The notes: generated by a model from the sequence alone, not told the origin. Positions 8,245 through 18,262 are shown, counted from the stretch's first letter. The stretch is 64,000 nt of DNA from Odoribacter sp036657595 (GCA_036657595.1 JAVXFZ010000002.1:1-64000); one strand, 5' to 3'. A program made the numbers and translations.

Positions 8245-8252
8245 TATCTTTG
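8245..8252 (+). promoter_or_regulatory. -7 box upstream of nadA
   Basis: TATCTTTG, an exact TAnnTTTG match, lies 20 nt upstream of ATG 8273, so nadA (and perhaps pheT) may have its own promoter in addition to readthrough from nadBC. Confidence 0.5.
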
Positions 8253-8272
8253 AAGCCGAAAATGAAAATGTT

Positions 8273-9199
8273 ATGACGAATACAGAGATTATTGACAGAA
8301 TAAAGCAACTGAAAAAAGAGAAGAATGCCGTTATTCTGGCACATTACTATACTCGTCCTGAGGTTCAGGATATAGCGGATTATCTGGGAGATTCATTGGG
8401 TCTTTCGCAGGAAGCCGGCAAAACAAATGCAGAGATGATTATCTTCTGCGGAGTTCATTTTATGGCTGAAACGGCTGCCATTATCTCGCCCGATAAAAAA
8501 GTGCTGATCCCCGCACAATATGCAGGTTGTTCGTTGGCAGAAAGTGTCAGCGGATATGAACTGAAGGAATGGAAAACAATGAATCCGGAGGGAATCATTG
8601 TCAGTTATGTCAACACAACGGCAGAAGTAAAAGCTTGGACAGACATTTGCTGCACTTCCGCCAATGCCCTGAAGGTGGTGGAAAGTCTGCCAAAGGACAA
8701 AAAGATTCTGTTTCTACCGGATAAAAATCTTGGAGCGTGGATCTCCAAAATGACAGGCAGGAAAATGGAATTATGGGATGGTAATTGCTGTGTGCATCAA
8801 CGGATCACAACGGATATGATCTTAAAGAAAAGCGAGGAGTATCCCGATGCCGATATTCTGATTCATCCGGAATCCAATTGTTCACACGACGAGCAGATAC
8901 TCAATATGCCGCAAGCGTATATGTATTCTACCGCCGGAATGATAAAACACGCTCTCTCCTCTTACAAAAAGCAATTTATCATCGCGACAGAAGTAGAAAC
9001 CATCCATAAGTTGCAAAAAGATAATCCGGAGAAAGAGTTTATCCCCATCCATCCGACTACTATTTGCGGACAGATGAAAAAAGTGACCATCGAGAATGTC
9101 CTCGAAGCTCTTGAAAAAGAACAATATTTAGTTGAAATTTCCCCCGAAATCCGACAAAAAGCTTGGACTCCTATTGAAAGGATGTTGAATCTCCACTAA
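8273..9199 (+). CDS. nadA: Quinolinate synthase A
   Basis: A [4Fe-4S] enzyme that condenses iminoaspartate with dihydroxyacetone phosphate to quinolinate. It is 308 residues, matching the short three-domain NadA type. The expected three cluster cysteines are visible: one in QYAGCSLAES (about Cys85), one in DGNCCVHQ (about Cys171) and one in TTICGQMKK (about Cys264). HYYTRPEVQDIADYLGDS forms the N-terminal substrate-binding motif. It sits between nadC and pheT; pheT begins 21 nt later. Confidence 0.97.
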   Translation: MTNTEIIDRIKQLKKEKNAVILAHYYTRPEVQDIADYLGDSLGLSQEAGKTNAEMIIFCGVHFMAETAAIISPDKKVLIPAQYAGCSLAESVSGYELKEWKTMNPEGIIVSYVNTTAEVKAWTDICCTSANALKVVESLPKDKKILFLPDKNLGAWISKMTGRKMELWDGNCCVHQRITTDMILKKSEEYPDADILIHPESNCSHDEQILNMPQAYMYSTAGMIKHALSSYKKQFIIATEVETIHKLQKDNPEKEFIPIHPTTICGQMKKVTIENVLEALEKEQYLVEISPEIRQKAWTPIERMLNLH

Positions 9200-9220
9200 T
9201 AGAAATTAATTAAGAACATT

Positions 9221-11668
9221 ATGAATATATCTTTGAATTGGCTGAAAGACTATTTGAAAATAGATCTGAGCGTTGAAGAAATCTGCAAGATATTAACCAG
9301 CATCGGGCTGGAAGTAGGTGGATATGAGAAATTTGAATCTATTCGAGGTGGTCTAAAAGGCTTAGTGATCGGCGAGGTAAAAACGTGTGAGGCTCACCCT
9401 GATTCAGACCATTTACACCTGACCACAGTGGACTTGGGCGACGGACGCCTCACTCCTATTGTCTGCGGTGCGCCCAACGTCGCCGCCGGACAGAAAGTGG
9501 TGGTGGCTACTGTCGGTACGATACTTTATAATGGAGAAGAGGAATTTACTATTAAGAAATCAAAAATCCGTGGAAAAGAATCGGAAGGAATGATTTGTGC
9601 GGAAGATGAAATCGGCATCGGACACGACCACGCCGGAATCATTGTTTTGCCGGAAACGGTCAAAACCGGTACGTCCGCTGCCGAATATTATCAAGTCACA
9701 ACGGATTATACCATTGAAATCGACATCACCCCCAACCGGATAGATGGAGCTTCTCACCTCGGTGTGGCGCGCGACTTGGCTGCTTTTCTGCAACAAACAC
9801 AAGATATTCATTCTACGATCCCTTCTGTCGATCATTACACAAGCGACAGTCACACGGCAAAGATTTCGATTGAGGTGCAACGTCCCGAAGCTTGTATCCG
9901 CTATGCGGGAGTATGTATAGAAGGGGTGAAAATAAAAGAATCACCCGAATGGTTGCAAACCCGATTAAAAGCCATCGGTTTGCATTCTATTAATAATGTG
10001 GTGGATATTACCAATTATATTCTGTTTGACCTCGGACAACCTCTTCACGCTTTTGATAAAGACAAAATCAAAGGCAATCAAGTGATCATCCGAAGTTACC
10101 CCACCGGTACGAAATTCACTACCCTCGATGGTGTTGAACGAAGTTTGAATGAAAACGACCTGATGGTGTGCAATACGGAAGAACCGATGTGTATGGCAGG
10201 AGTATTTGGCGGACAGGATAGCGGCATTACGGAAAGCACAAGCAATGTATTCCTCGAAAGTGCCTGTTTTGATCCGGTATTTGTACGAAAGACCGCCCGC
10301 CGTCACGGTCTGAATACCGATGCCTCCTTCCGTTTTGAAAGAGGTACTGATCCGAATATTGTGATTTATGCCCTGAAAAGAGCTGCCTCGCTGGTGAAAG
10401 AATTAGGAGGCGGAAAGATCACTTCCGAAATCATTGATATATACCCTCATCCGGTAGCTGACTTTGAAGTAAAGGTTGAATACGCACATATCGACCGCCT
10501 GATCGGTAAAAAGATCGGTCACGACCGTATTAAAAAAATACTTGTCTCTCTTGAAATGAAGATCGTACGGGAAGATGATGAAAGCCTTTTGCTCCATATT
10601 CCCCCTTACCGGGTGGATGTACGCCGGGAAGCCGATGTGATTGAAGACATTCTACGCATCTACGGTTTCAACAATATTGAGGTGCCCTCAAAAGTAAATT
10701 CTACTCTGAGTTATTCAGAAAAACCGGACGATTTCTGCCTGAAAAATATTATTGCAGACCTTTTGGCTGCCAACGGATTTAATGAGATGATGAATAATTC
10801 ACTCACGAAGTCCTCTTATTTTGAAGGTTTTGAAACTTATAAACCGGAAGAAACGGTGATGTTGTTTAATCCACTCAGCTCAGACCTAAGCGCAATGCGA
10901 CAATCACTGCTATTCGGCGGATTGGAAGTGATCGCTTATAATTGTAACCGTAAAAACAGTAACTTGCGCCTGTTTGAATTTGGTAAAGCTTATACGTTCC
11001 ACGCAAAAGAAGGCGAAAATCATCTGAAACAATATAAAGAAGAGGATAAATTAGCCCTGTTTATCAGCGGTAACAAGACATTGGCGTCGTGGAACAGTCA
11101 GGAACAAAAAACTGATTTCTTCCACATCAAAGCATATAGTGAAATGCTTCTCTCCCGCTTGGGATTTCAACCTAATTCCCTGAATATGGAAGAATGTAGC
11201 GAAGATATTTACCGCGAAGGGATTGCATATACATTAAATGGGAGGCACATCGCTACTATCGGAATGCTCAGTCAGAAGGTATTGAAAAAAACAGATATAG
11301 AGCAAGCTGTTTATTACGCTGAATTTTCGTGGGAAAATCTTTTGAAAGCTGTCAAGAACCATCAGGTAGCTTTTGTTCCGATGCCTAAATTTCCGGCAGT
11401 AAAACGAGATTTGGCTCTTCTGCTTGACAAGAAAATTACTTTCAAAGAAGTGAGAGATCTTGCCCTGCGAACGGATAAGAACCTATTGAAAGCAGTGCAT
11501 CTTTTTGACGTTTACGAAGGTGAGAAACTGGGTGTCGATAAGAAATCGTATGCTGTCAGTTTTATTCTACAAGATGATGAGAAAACACTTACCGACAAAC
11601 AGATAGATAAAATTATGAATAAACTGATCGGTAGTTATCAGCACTTACTGGGAGCAGAGATTAGATAA
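9221..11668 (+). CDS. pheT: Phenylalanine-tRNA ligase beta subunit
   Basis: The beta subunit of the cytosolic alpha2beta2 PheRS that charges tRNA-Phe. The 815-residue length is typical. Domains in order: EMAP/OB tRNA-binding domain (about 40-150, with AHPDSDHLHLTTVDLG), B3/B4 editing domain (about 215-390, with NNVVDITNYILFDLGQPLHAFD), B5 (about 405-480), catalytic-like core (about 490-700), and the C-terminal ferredoxin-fold anticodon-binding domain (from PKFPAVKRDLALLLD, about 725-815). pheS is not in this window. Confidence 0.97.
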   Translation: MNISLNWLKDYLKIDLSVEEICKILTSIGLEVGGYEKFESIRGGLKGLVIGEVKTCEAHPDSDHLHLTTVDLGDGRLTPIVCGAPNVAAGQKVVVATVGTILYNGEEEFTIKKSKIRGKESEGMICAEDEIGIGHDHAGIIVLPETVKTGTSAAEYYQVTTDYTIEIDITPNRIDGASHLGVARDLAAFLQQTQDIHSTIPSVDHYTSDSHTAKISIEVQRPEACIRYAGVCIEGVKIKESPEWLQTRLKAIGLHSINNVVDITNYILFDLGQPLHAFDKDKIKGNQVIIRSYPTGTKFTTLDGVERSLNENDLMVCNTEEPMCMAGVFGGQDSGITESTSNVFLESACFDPVFVRKTARRHGLNTDASFRFERGTDPNIVIYALKRAASLVKELGGGKITSEIIDIYPHPVADFEVKVEYAHIDRLIGKKIGHDRIKKILVSLEMKIVREDDESLLLHIPPYRVDVRREADVIEDILRIYGFNNIEVPSKVNSTLSYSEKPDDFCLKNIIADLLAANGFNEMMNNSLTKSSYFEGFETYKPEETVMLFNPLSSDLSAMRQSLLFGGLEVIAYNCNRKNSNLRLFEFGKAYTFHAKEGENHLKQYKEEDKLALFISGNKTLASWNSQEQKTDFFHIKAYSEMLLSRLGFQPNSLNMEECSEDIYREGIAYTLNGRHIATIGMLSQKVLKKTDIEQAVYYAEFSWENLLKAVKNHQVAFVPMPKFPAVKRDLALLLDKKITFKEVRDLALRTDKNLLKAVHLFDVYEGEKLGVDKKSYAVSFILQDDEKTLTDKQIDKIMNKLIGSYQHLLGAEIR

Positions 11669-11737
11669 AAATGTTGAATACCGATTAACTTAAAAGAATT
11701 TGTTACCGTAAATACAATCCTAACTGAACGTACAAAG

Positions 11738-12544
11738 ATGATAGACGTGAACCATCCCCCCGCATATAAAATAGGTTTAACTCTCAGCGGGGGTGGTGCC
11801 AGAGGATTTGCCCATTTAGGAGTGATTCAGGCGATGTATGAAATCGGCATTCAACCGAACATTTTATCAGGTACGAGTGCCGGTTCGATCATAGGCGCAA
11901 TGATCGCTTCCGGACACAGCCCGAAAGAATGCCTGAATTTCTTTATCGGCAAAAAGATACTACACTTTGCTCGTCCTACAATGTCGAAAAAAGGAATTAT
12001 GACGATGAGCGGTATGGAAGAAAAACTGGCTGAATTTCTTCAGGTAAGAACATTTGAAGAATTAAAAATCCCATTGGTGGTGACCGCCAGCGATATTAAC
12101 AATGCGGTGCCTGCCCATTTTGAACACGGTGAACTCCTTCCCTGCCTGATTGCCTCTTCTTCTATTCCTATTGTCTTCACCCCACGAGAAATCAATCAAG
12201 TGGATTATGTAGACGGCGGAATCTTTATGAATCTTCCGGTACGCCCCATTCGCAAAAGATGTGAAAAGATCATTGCGGTAGAAATCAATTCAATCGACAC
12301 CTCTGTGAAGGTTACCAATATGCTCGAAATGGCAGTCCGTTCGTTTAATCTGGGCGTTAACCGGAATACGGACATCGACAAAGGAATGTGTGATGTGTTT
12401 ATCGCCCCGCAGAATATGACCAAATATAGTATGTTTGATTTAGAACACGTAGAGGAAATTTACGAAGAAGGCTATCGCACAGCAAAATGTATTTTCAAAA
12501 ATTCTATATTCTCCGATTTATCAAAAGTCAACCCACTCAGTTGA
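11738..12544 (+). CDS. Patatin-like phospholipase family protein (RssA-like)
   Basis: A 268-residue serine lipase of the patatin fold. It has the oxyanion-hole motif SGGGARG (about 17-23), the nucleophile elbow GTSAG (Ser47) and the catalytic dyad Asp in VDGGIFMNLP (about residue 160). No signal peptide is present, so it is probably cytosolic or membrane-peripheral. Natural substrates of this bacterial subfamily are mostly unknown. It lies 69 nt after pheT and converges on the IMPase-like gene. Confidence 0.9.
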   Translation: MIDVNHPPAYKIGLTLSGGGARGFAHLGVIQAMYEIGIQPNILSGTSAGSIIGAMIASGHSPKECLNFFIGKKILHFARPTMSKKGIMTMSGMEEKLAEFLQVRTFEELKIPLVVTASDINNAVPAHFEHGELLPCLIASSSIPIVFTPREINQVDYVDGGIFMNLPVRPIRKRCEKIIAVEINSIDTSVKVTNMLEMAVRSFNLGVNRNTDIDKGMCDVFIAPQNMTKYSMFDLEHVEEIYEEGYRTAKCIFKNSIFSDLSKVNPLS

Positions 12545-12569
12545 AGGATACAACAAAGCGGTTGACTTT
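12524..12569. terminator. Inverted repeat between convergent genes
   Basis: AAAGTCAACC (12524-12533) pairs perfectly with GGTTGACTTT (12560-12569), spanning the stop codon of the patatin-like gene. A T-rich tract follows on the plus strand around 12585-12606. This is probably the terminator of the patatin gene and may also serve the opposite strand. Confidence 0.45.
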
Positions 12570-12590
12570 CTGCGACAGTAAGATATTTAA

Positions 12591-13364
12591 TTATTTTATT
12601 TTTTCCTGTATTTTTTCTACAATGCCCGAATGCCCCGCGATGATGGAGTAGCCTCTATTTTCACGAAAAGGAAGCACTCTCCCACCGGCTTCTTCTACAA
12701 TCAACACCCCCGCACAAATATCCCACAGTTGTAAAGATAGTTCCCAATATCCGTCTAAAAAGCCCGCCGCAACACAACACAAATCATAAGCGGCGGATCC
12801 CATTCGCCGGATGCCCCGTAAATGAGGCAATATAGCCGATAGATTAGCGGCATTATTATCCGGATTAACATCTTTATCATACGGGAAACCTGTCCCCAAT
12901 ACGGAATGTGCCAAATCCTTCTTTTCCGCCACCCGAATGGAATGACCATTCAAATAGGCCCCTTGTCCCTTTATTGCTGTGTATAATTCTTTAAAATAAG
13001 GAGCGTAGACTACCCCTAAAATCGTTTCTTCTTTGTATTGCAAACCGATGGAAACAGTAAAAATAGGTAATCCTTGACTGTAATTATTCGTCCCATCTAA
13101 TGGGTCAATTACCCAGCGATAGTCAGACGTTCCGTCGTGTGCTCCACTCTCTTCCCCCAAAACAGCGTGGTCAGGGAAATGCCCCTGTATTTCTTTCAAA
13201 AGAAAAGCTTCGCTTTCTTTATCTGCCCGAGTCACTACATCATATACATTTGATTTGGTCTGTATGCCCAAATCGGTTCCTCTAAAATAAGAGAGTTGTA
13301 TTTTTCCCGTTTCTTTCGCCCACTCTATTGCTAATGTAAGTACTTGATCCAAATTCAATTCCAT
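12591..13364 (-). CDS. Inositol monophosphatase family protein (SuhB/CysQ-like)
   Basis: A 257-residue Mg2+-dependent, Li+-sensitive type sugar phosphatase fold. Metal ligands are visible in GEESG, in DPLDGTNNY, and in the late WDICAGVLIVEEAGG segment. The family hydrolyses inositol phosphates, fructose bisphosphate or 3'-phosphoadenosine phosphates; which applies cannot be told here. ATG 13364 is chosen over an upstream in-frame TTG at 13373. It stands alone between two convergent or divergent neighbours. Confidence 0.88.
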   Translation of the reverse strand: MELNLDQVLTLAIEWAKETGKIQLSYFRGTDLGIQTKSNVYDVVTRADKESEAFLLKEIQGHFPDHAVLGEESGAHDGTSDYRWVIDPLDGTNNYSQGLPIFTVSIGLQYKEETILGVVYAPYFKELYTAIKGQGAYLNGHSIRVAEKKDLAHSVLGTGFPYDKDVNPDNNAANLSAILPHLRGIRRMGSAAYDLCCVAAGFLDGYWELSLQLWDICAGVLIVEEAGGRVLPFRENRGYSIIAGHSGIVEKIQEKIK

Positions 13365-13714
13365 ATCTTTCAATTATTATTGTAATCAGTAAAATTATTG
13401 CCACCAAGATAATAAAAATAGTGAGATGGAGAAAATTAACGCAATAGAATCGAAAAACAGATCATTTGGAATGAATTTGAAAAATTAAATGAAGCCAACT
13501 AAAGTTATCTAAAAACCAAATAAAACCAGAGCAATATTTCCTAAATACTACCTATGATCGGTTTAGAAAATTTCCCTTGTATTCATTCATATTTTTGTCA
13601 AGATAAAATTTAGGACAAATAATAGCATTTTATTCGTGATTTTAGTACCTGTATCAAAAATTATATGTACATTTGTTACAAAATAGTGGAATGTTTACTA
13701 AAATCGTATACGAA
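13365..13714 (+). other. AT-rich intergenic region with promoter elements
   Basis: No coding pattern or RNA gene is recognised. Two exact -7 boxes point to the plus strand: TATTTTTG at 13590-13597 and TACATTTG at 13668-13675. The second is about 40 nt upstream of the preferred start of the LruC-domain gene. Confidence 0.45.
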
Positions 13715-15097
13715 ATGAAAAAAATCTCTGTATCACTCATTTTATTAATGGTTACGACTCTATTAATTTCATGTATTAAGCAGGTGGGTGTTGATACACA
13801 AATTTCTGACAATAATGATCTTACGACCGCAATCATACCGACTGATTTTAATTGGAAGATGACTCAAAATATCACGACCAATTTCACTTCCGTAGCTCAT
13901 CAAACGATGGTTTTTGTCTCTCTACCCGATGCGAATGCTCCATTTAGTTCATTCTTGGTTGGTGCAGGTATTCCTCCTATGACACTTGATATACCTACGA
14001 ATTACAGCAAGTTAAAAGTCCAATACCAAAAAGAAGATGGTCTATCAACACCGGTCGAACTACAGGTGATGGCTAACGCTGTTTCTTATGCTGTCCCGGC
14101 AGATAGTAAGGAAGTTATTGAATTTCCTCAGGCGGTCGCCTATTCAAAAGCCAATGATACAGGTAAACCTGTAAGCACTATAATCCCTGCGACAGGTTGG
14201 GGTACTTTAATGTTTGAAGATTTGTATCCAGCTATAGGTGATTACGATTTCAACGATTTAGTAATAAATTACAAAATTGAGCTTGTTCCGTTTGGAAAGA
14301 ACTATGTTGGTGTATTGAAAGCCACTTTCCGTGTTGCGGCAGTGGGTGGTTCACTTCCTTTCGAATTTTATATGCAATTAGATAATGTTTTAGGTAGTAA
14401 CGTTGGTTATAATATCAACGGCCATAATGAGGGAAATTTTGATGTCGAATATAGTAAAAACTCAGCTAATCCTGAGGCAATAAAGATTGAGAAATTTGCC
14501 ATAAATAAAAATGATGATCCTGTTGCCTTTTCTATTACAGGAATAAAGGCAAATAAAAAATACCCTAACGCTGCCGGAACATTGAATGTTACCAAAGGTA
14601 AGGAATTACTATCAGATGAATTGGTCGAATTTAAAGTAAATATCGTATTTAAAAATTCTGTTGCATTAAAAGAATTCACAAAAGGTCAAATCAATTTCTT
14701 TATTGCTCAAAATAATCCTTTCCCTAATAGTGGGAATATACCCACTGGTTTTGGAGCTAAGTTGTATGAAATCCACTGCAATGGCTACAGACCAACGTAT
14801 CAAGGAGAAGTATTGTATGATTATTTGAAAAAAAATAGCAATATTACCAATGCGTGTAAACAATCATACACGAGTAATAGTAATCTCGTTTGGGCTATCA
14901 ATATCCCGGATAATATCCTACACACCTATGAATGTCAGACTTTTGTGACGAATGCTAATGGTAAAAAGGTAAAGGAATATAATTTCACCAATGCCTATCC
15001 TAATTTCAAAGCATGGGCTGAATCCGGTGGAGCATCTAACAAAGATTGGTATAAAGATGGATCAAGAAATATGAAATATTTGGTGCCAGCTACATAG
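13715..15097 (+). CDS. LruC domain-containing lipoprotein
   Basis: A 460-residue exported protein. ATG 13715 gives a lipoprotein signal (MKKISVSLIL to LLISC). The LruC hallmark FEDLYPAIGDYDFNDLV is at about residues 166-182, a probable calcium-binding acidic loop, in a beta-rich protein. LruC proteins in Bacteroidetes and Leptospira are surface or outer-membrane-associated, with no known activity. The frame extends back to a TTG at 13673, but that codon overlaps the TACATTTG -7 box. It lies just upstream of the polysaccharide locus but is separated from it by a terminator. Confidence 0.85.
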   Translation: MKKISVSLILLMVTTLLISCIKQVGVDTQISDNNDLTTAIIPTDFNWKMTQNITTNFTSVAHQTMVFVSLPDANAPFSSFLVGAGIPPMTLDIPTNYSKLKVQYQKEDGLSTPVELQVMANAVSYAVPADSKEVIEFPQAVAYSKANDTGKPVSTIIPATGWGTLMFEDLYPAIGDYDFNDLVINYKIELVPFGKNYVGVLKATFRVAAVGGSLPFEFYMQLDNVLGSNVGYNINGHNEGNFDVEYSKNSANPEAIKIEKFAINKNDDPVAFSITGIKANKKYPNAAGTLNVTKGKELLSDELVEFKVNIVFKNSVALKEFTKGQINFFIAQNNPFPNSGNIPTGFGAKLYEIHCNGYRPTYQGEVLYDYLKKNSNITNACKQSYTSNSNLVWAINIPDNILHTYECQTFVTNANGKKVKEYNFTNAYPNFKAWAESGGASNKDWYKDGSRNMKYLVPAT

Positions 15098-15130
15098 TTA
15101 AGTATAGAACTCTAAATAAAAAACGAATAG

Positions 15131-15169
15131 AAATTGGGGGCGAACTATTGTGGTTTGAACCCAATTTTA
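15131..15169 (+). terminator. Terminator after the LruC gene
   Basis: AAATTGGG (15131-15138) pairs with CCCAATTT (15160-15167), followed by TTATTG. It separates the LruC gene from the polysaccharide operon. Confidence 0.55.
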
Positions 15170-15253
15170 TTGTATAAATATATGATTACTCGTTCGATAT
15201 TTAGTTTTTTGTATAAAAACCAAATATTTTACTATTCACAATTAATGAGTATA

Positions 15254-15261
15254 TATTTTTG
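15254..15261 (+). promoter_or_regulatory. -7 box of the polysaccharide operon
   Basis: TATTTTTG, an exact TAnnTTTG match, about 83 nt upstream of the first gene's preferred start. No UpxY-like antiterminator gene, as known from Bacteroides capsule loci, is present. Confidence 0.45.
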
Positions 15262-15343
15262 ATTATAAATGCGTATATTTATCGGTGATTTAATGTTTCT
15301 CTATTAATATGCGATTTTGATATGTATTGTTAATTTTAAAAAA

Positions 15344-16099
15344 GTGAAAAAGGTTATAATATTACTATTCTTTTGGACAGCAGGTTGCTCATTGGCTTAT
15401 GCGCAAACAATTCATTTAGATTCTTCTACTGTGAGTACTCTAAATAATTTTGAATTTGATAAAATTGAACTTCCTCTTGTTACAGTGTTTTTAGAAGCTG
15501 CTAAATCGTATGCCGATATGAAATATCTGGACGAAAAAGTTACAGAAGAAAAGCTTCGATTAAAAATATCTCGTAAAGAATGGTTGAATTATTTTCATCT
15601 ACAGAGTAATTATCAATATGGAACCAATAGCTCTTATTTAGTTCAATCTGGTAGCGAAAATTCACCAACATTCATCGGTCAATCTTCATCCAAGGAAGTA
15701 CAGAATTGGTATGTTGGCGTTACAATCAACGTGCCGTTAGATGATGTATTTACGCGTAGAAACAAGAATGAGATTGTTCATAGTCGGATTAGACAAATCG
15801 AATATGAAGCGGTGAAAACATTGGAAGATCGTCAATTGCTGATATTAGAATCGTACAATAATGTAATTAAAAACTTATCGTTGCTCAAAGTACGTGCCGA
15901 GGCAATAGCTCTATACAACGCACAAATGAAAATTTCGGAACGAGATTTTGCTAACGGTCGAATTGACATCATAACACTATCACTCGAAAGAAGTCGCCGT
16001 GCAACGGCAGCAGTGCAATATGAAGAAATCAAAGCGGCACTCTACAATGCTGTAACAGTATTAGAAATGCTAACAAAAGTAAAAATAATAAAAAAATAA
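15344..16099 (+). CDS. Short TolC/OEP-family outer membrane protein
   Basis: A signal peptide (VKKVIILLFF to SLAYAQ) precedes about 230 residues of mostly coiled-coil helix with one predicted beta-containing stretch (NYFHLQSNYQYG and WYVGVTINVPLDD). This is the TolC/outer-membrane-efflux pattern, but at about 251 residues only half of the usual 420-480. Such half-size TolC proteins occur next to Wzz/GumC proteins in Bacteroidetes polysaccharide loci, where an export role is presumed. No ATG fits: GTG 15344 gives a clean signal peptide, and TTG 15317 is the alternative. Its stop overlaps the next ATG by one base. Confidence 0.75.
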   Translation: MKKVIILLFFWTAGCSLAYAQTIHLDSSTVSTLNNFEFDKIELPLVTVFLEAAKSYADMKYLDEKVTEEKLRLKISRKEWLNYFHLQSNYQYGTNSSYLVQSGSENSPTFIGQSSSKEVQNWYVGVTINVPLDDVFTRRNKNEIVHSRIRQIEYEAVKTLEDRQLLILESYNNVIKNLSLLKVRAEAIALYNAQMKISERDFANGRIDIITLSLERSRRATAAVQYEEIKAALYNAVTVLEMLTKVKIIKK

Positions 16100-18252
16100 T
16101 GGATATTTTCACCTATCTATCAAATTTCATATATCGAATCCGGTATAAATTATTGGGGGGTACTTTTCTTGTTGTAGTTTTAACTGTATATCTTACACAG
16201 TTTCTGCCTAAGCATTATACAGTTATCACCACTATTTTTACTGGTATCACTTCCAAAACATCATTGAATGATATGAATGAAAATGTTAGTTGGAATACTT
16301 CTAATAATGCTCACGACAATATCATCAATCTGGTTAAAGCAAAAACGACATTGAAGTCAATTTCGATTGGTCTGATCGCACAAGCATTAATGTATGGCGA
16401 TATGAATCAAGATAATCACTATATTTCAGCGGCGAATTATAAAAAACTACATAAAATAGTTCCTGCTGATGTTCTCGCACTCATCGACAAAAAATCATTC
16501 GACCATACGTTCGAAAATCTAACACAATACAGAACAGAAGATAAGCATAATTTTATTTATGCTATGTTTAACTGGTCTCATCCACATTATAGCTATATGG
16601 CATTGAACCAAATGAAGGTCAACCGTAAAGGCAATAGTGATATGATTGAAATATCATATGAAACTGATGATCCGGGTATTGCTGTCAACACCTTACTTTT
16701 ACTTAACAAAGAATTGGTGAAACGCTACGAAGGATTGCTTTTGAATGCTTCATCAGATGTGATCAAACATTTTGAAGAACAATTAGTAAAGGCAACCGAA
16801 GTATTAAATGCAAGCGAAAATGATCTTCTCATATACAACACCGAAAACAAGATAATTAATTATGTAGAACAGACAAAACACCTTGCTGCTCATAATAATA
16901 GCTTTGAAGATAAATACGAGAGTATACTTCTTCGTAACAGTAGCTCGTTGACACAGATGCGAGAAATTGAACATCAAATGGAGACGCGTACAAAATTAAT
17001 ACGTGAAAATGAACTATTTTTAAATTCTCTTAGTGATGTTTCGAAACTCAATGGAAAAATAGCCGAAATTGAGATATTCGGCTCTGACTCAACATCAAAA
17101 AAGGGATTAGAAGAATACAAACGTAAACTTAAAGAGGCGGAATCCAATATTAAGACCATATCCGATACGATCGATTATTATAAATTTTCGGAAGAAGGAG
17201 TTGTGAACACTGATATGGTTGATCAGTGGCTCCATGCGATGCTCGATTTCGAAAAAAGTAAATCTGAAATCGAAGTGATGATAAAAAGAAAGAATGACAT
17301 TAATAAACAATATTCAATCTTCTCACATATAGGTCCTAATTTAGGACGCAAAGATCGTGCGGTAAAGGTGGCGGAGGAAGCTTATCTAACAATTCTACAC
17401 CACTTGGGACTGGCAAAATTAAAACACAAAAACATACTTTTGGATGCCGGAACCTTGCAAATTGTTACTCCTCCAGAAATTCCGTTAGTAAATATACCTA
17501 GAAAAAGAGAAATTTATGTGAGCATAGCTTTTTTGGCAGCAATTATCTTTATTATGGGGTTCTATCTGTTGATTGATCTAATTGATCGAACAATTAGAGA
17601 CAAACAACGTGGCGAGCGACTGACAACTGGTAAAATTATGGGTGCTTTCCCAACCGATCAACAGTTAAAATATAGGCGTTTTTCCGAACAAATTAGACGA
17701 ATGTCGACTTCTTATCTTGCTCATATTTTGAGTCGATATATTCATAATGATCACCCAACGATTATCAATATATTGAGCATTGAGGCTAATGAAGGTAAGT
17801 CTTTTTTTGCCAATCAACTAAAACAATTTTGGACTGAGCGAGGCTTTACTATAGCGTATGTTTCGTATCACAAAGAATTTGATGCCTGCACAAAAACTTT
17901 TAGACAATCGTCCTCGGTTTATAATTTCCTCACCAAAGAACAAATAGAGTCTAATCCAGATATAATCATTGCTGAGTATATGGCGCTCAAAGATGATAGT
18001 GTACCTGAAGTATTGCTTTGCGAAGCAAATGTCAATCTGCTTATTTTGGATGCTTGTCGTGCATGGAAACAAAGCGATATACCCATTTATGAATCTATGC
18101 GTAAATTATTGGGCGACGATGCTTTACTACTCTATCTCAATAGGGCAAGTCGAGAATCTGTTGAACAATTTATTGGTCAATTGCCACCATACACTATACT
18201 TCACAATCTAAGTTACCGACTTTTTAATTTGGCAATAACGGCGAAAAAATAG
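16099..18252 (+). CDS. Wzz/GumC-like chain-length protein with degenerate tyrosine-kinase domain
   Basis: A 717-residue inner-membrane polysaccharide co-polymerase. TM1 is at about 19-35, a long periplasmic coiled-coil region spans about 210-460, TM2 is at about 473-493, and a cytoplasmic domain follows. That domain resembles a BY-kinase, with a P-loop-like SIEANEGKSFF (about 559-569), but it lacks the normal GEGKS-T/S. Where the Walker A'/B segments would be it has NIIIAEYMAL-like and LLILDACRA strands rather than DxD-type motifs, and the C-terminus has no tyrosine cluster. Chain-length control is likely; autophosphorylating kinase activity is doubtful. It overlaps the upstream stop (TAATG). 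Confidence 0.82.
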   Translation: MDIFTYLSNFIYRIRYKLLGGTFLVVVLTVYLTQFLPKHYTVITTIFTGITSKTSLNDMNENVSWNTSNNAHDNIINLVKAKTTLKSISIGLIAQALMYGDMNQDNHYISAANYKKLHKIVPADVLALIDKKSFDHTFENLTQYRTEDKHNFIYAMFNWSHPHYSYMALNQMKVNRKGNSDMIEISYETDDPGIAVNTLLLLNKELVKRYEGLLLNASSDVIKHFEEQLVKATEVLNASENDLLIYNTENKIINYVEQTKHLAAHNNSFEDKYESILLRNSSSLTQMREIEHQMETRTKLIRENELFLNSLSDVSKLNGKIAEIEIFGSDSTSKKGLEEYKRKLKEAESNIKTISDTIDYYKFSEEGVVNTDMVDQWLHAMLDFEKSKSEIEVMIKRKNDINKQYSIFSHIGPNLGRKDRAVKVAEEAYLTILHHLGLAKLKHKNILLDAGTLQIVTPPEIPLVNIPRKREIYVSIAFLAAIIFIMGFYLLIDLIDRTIRDKQRGERLTTGKIMGAFPTDQQLKYRRFSEQIRRMSTSYLAHILSRYIHNDHPTIINILSIEANEGKSFFANQLKQFWTERGFTIAYVSYHKEFDACTKTFRQSSSVYNFLTKEQIESNPDIIIAEYMALKDDSVPEVLLCEANVNLLILDACRAWKQSDIPIYESMRKLLGDDALLLYLNRASRESVEQFIGQLPPYTILHNLSYRLFNLAITAKK

Positions 18253-18262
18253 AGCTAAAGCT

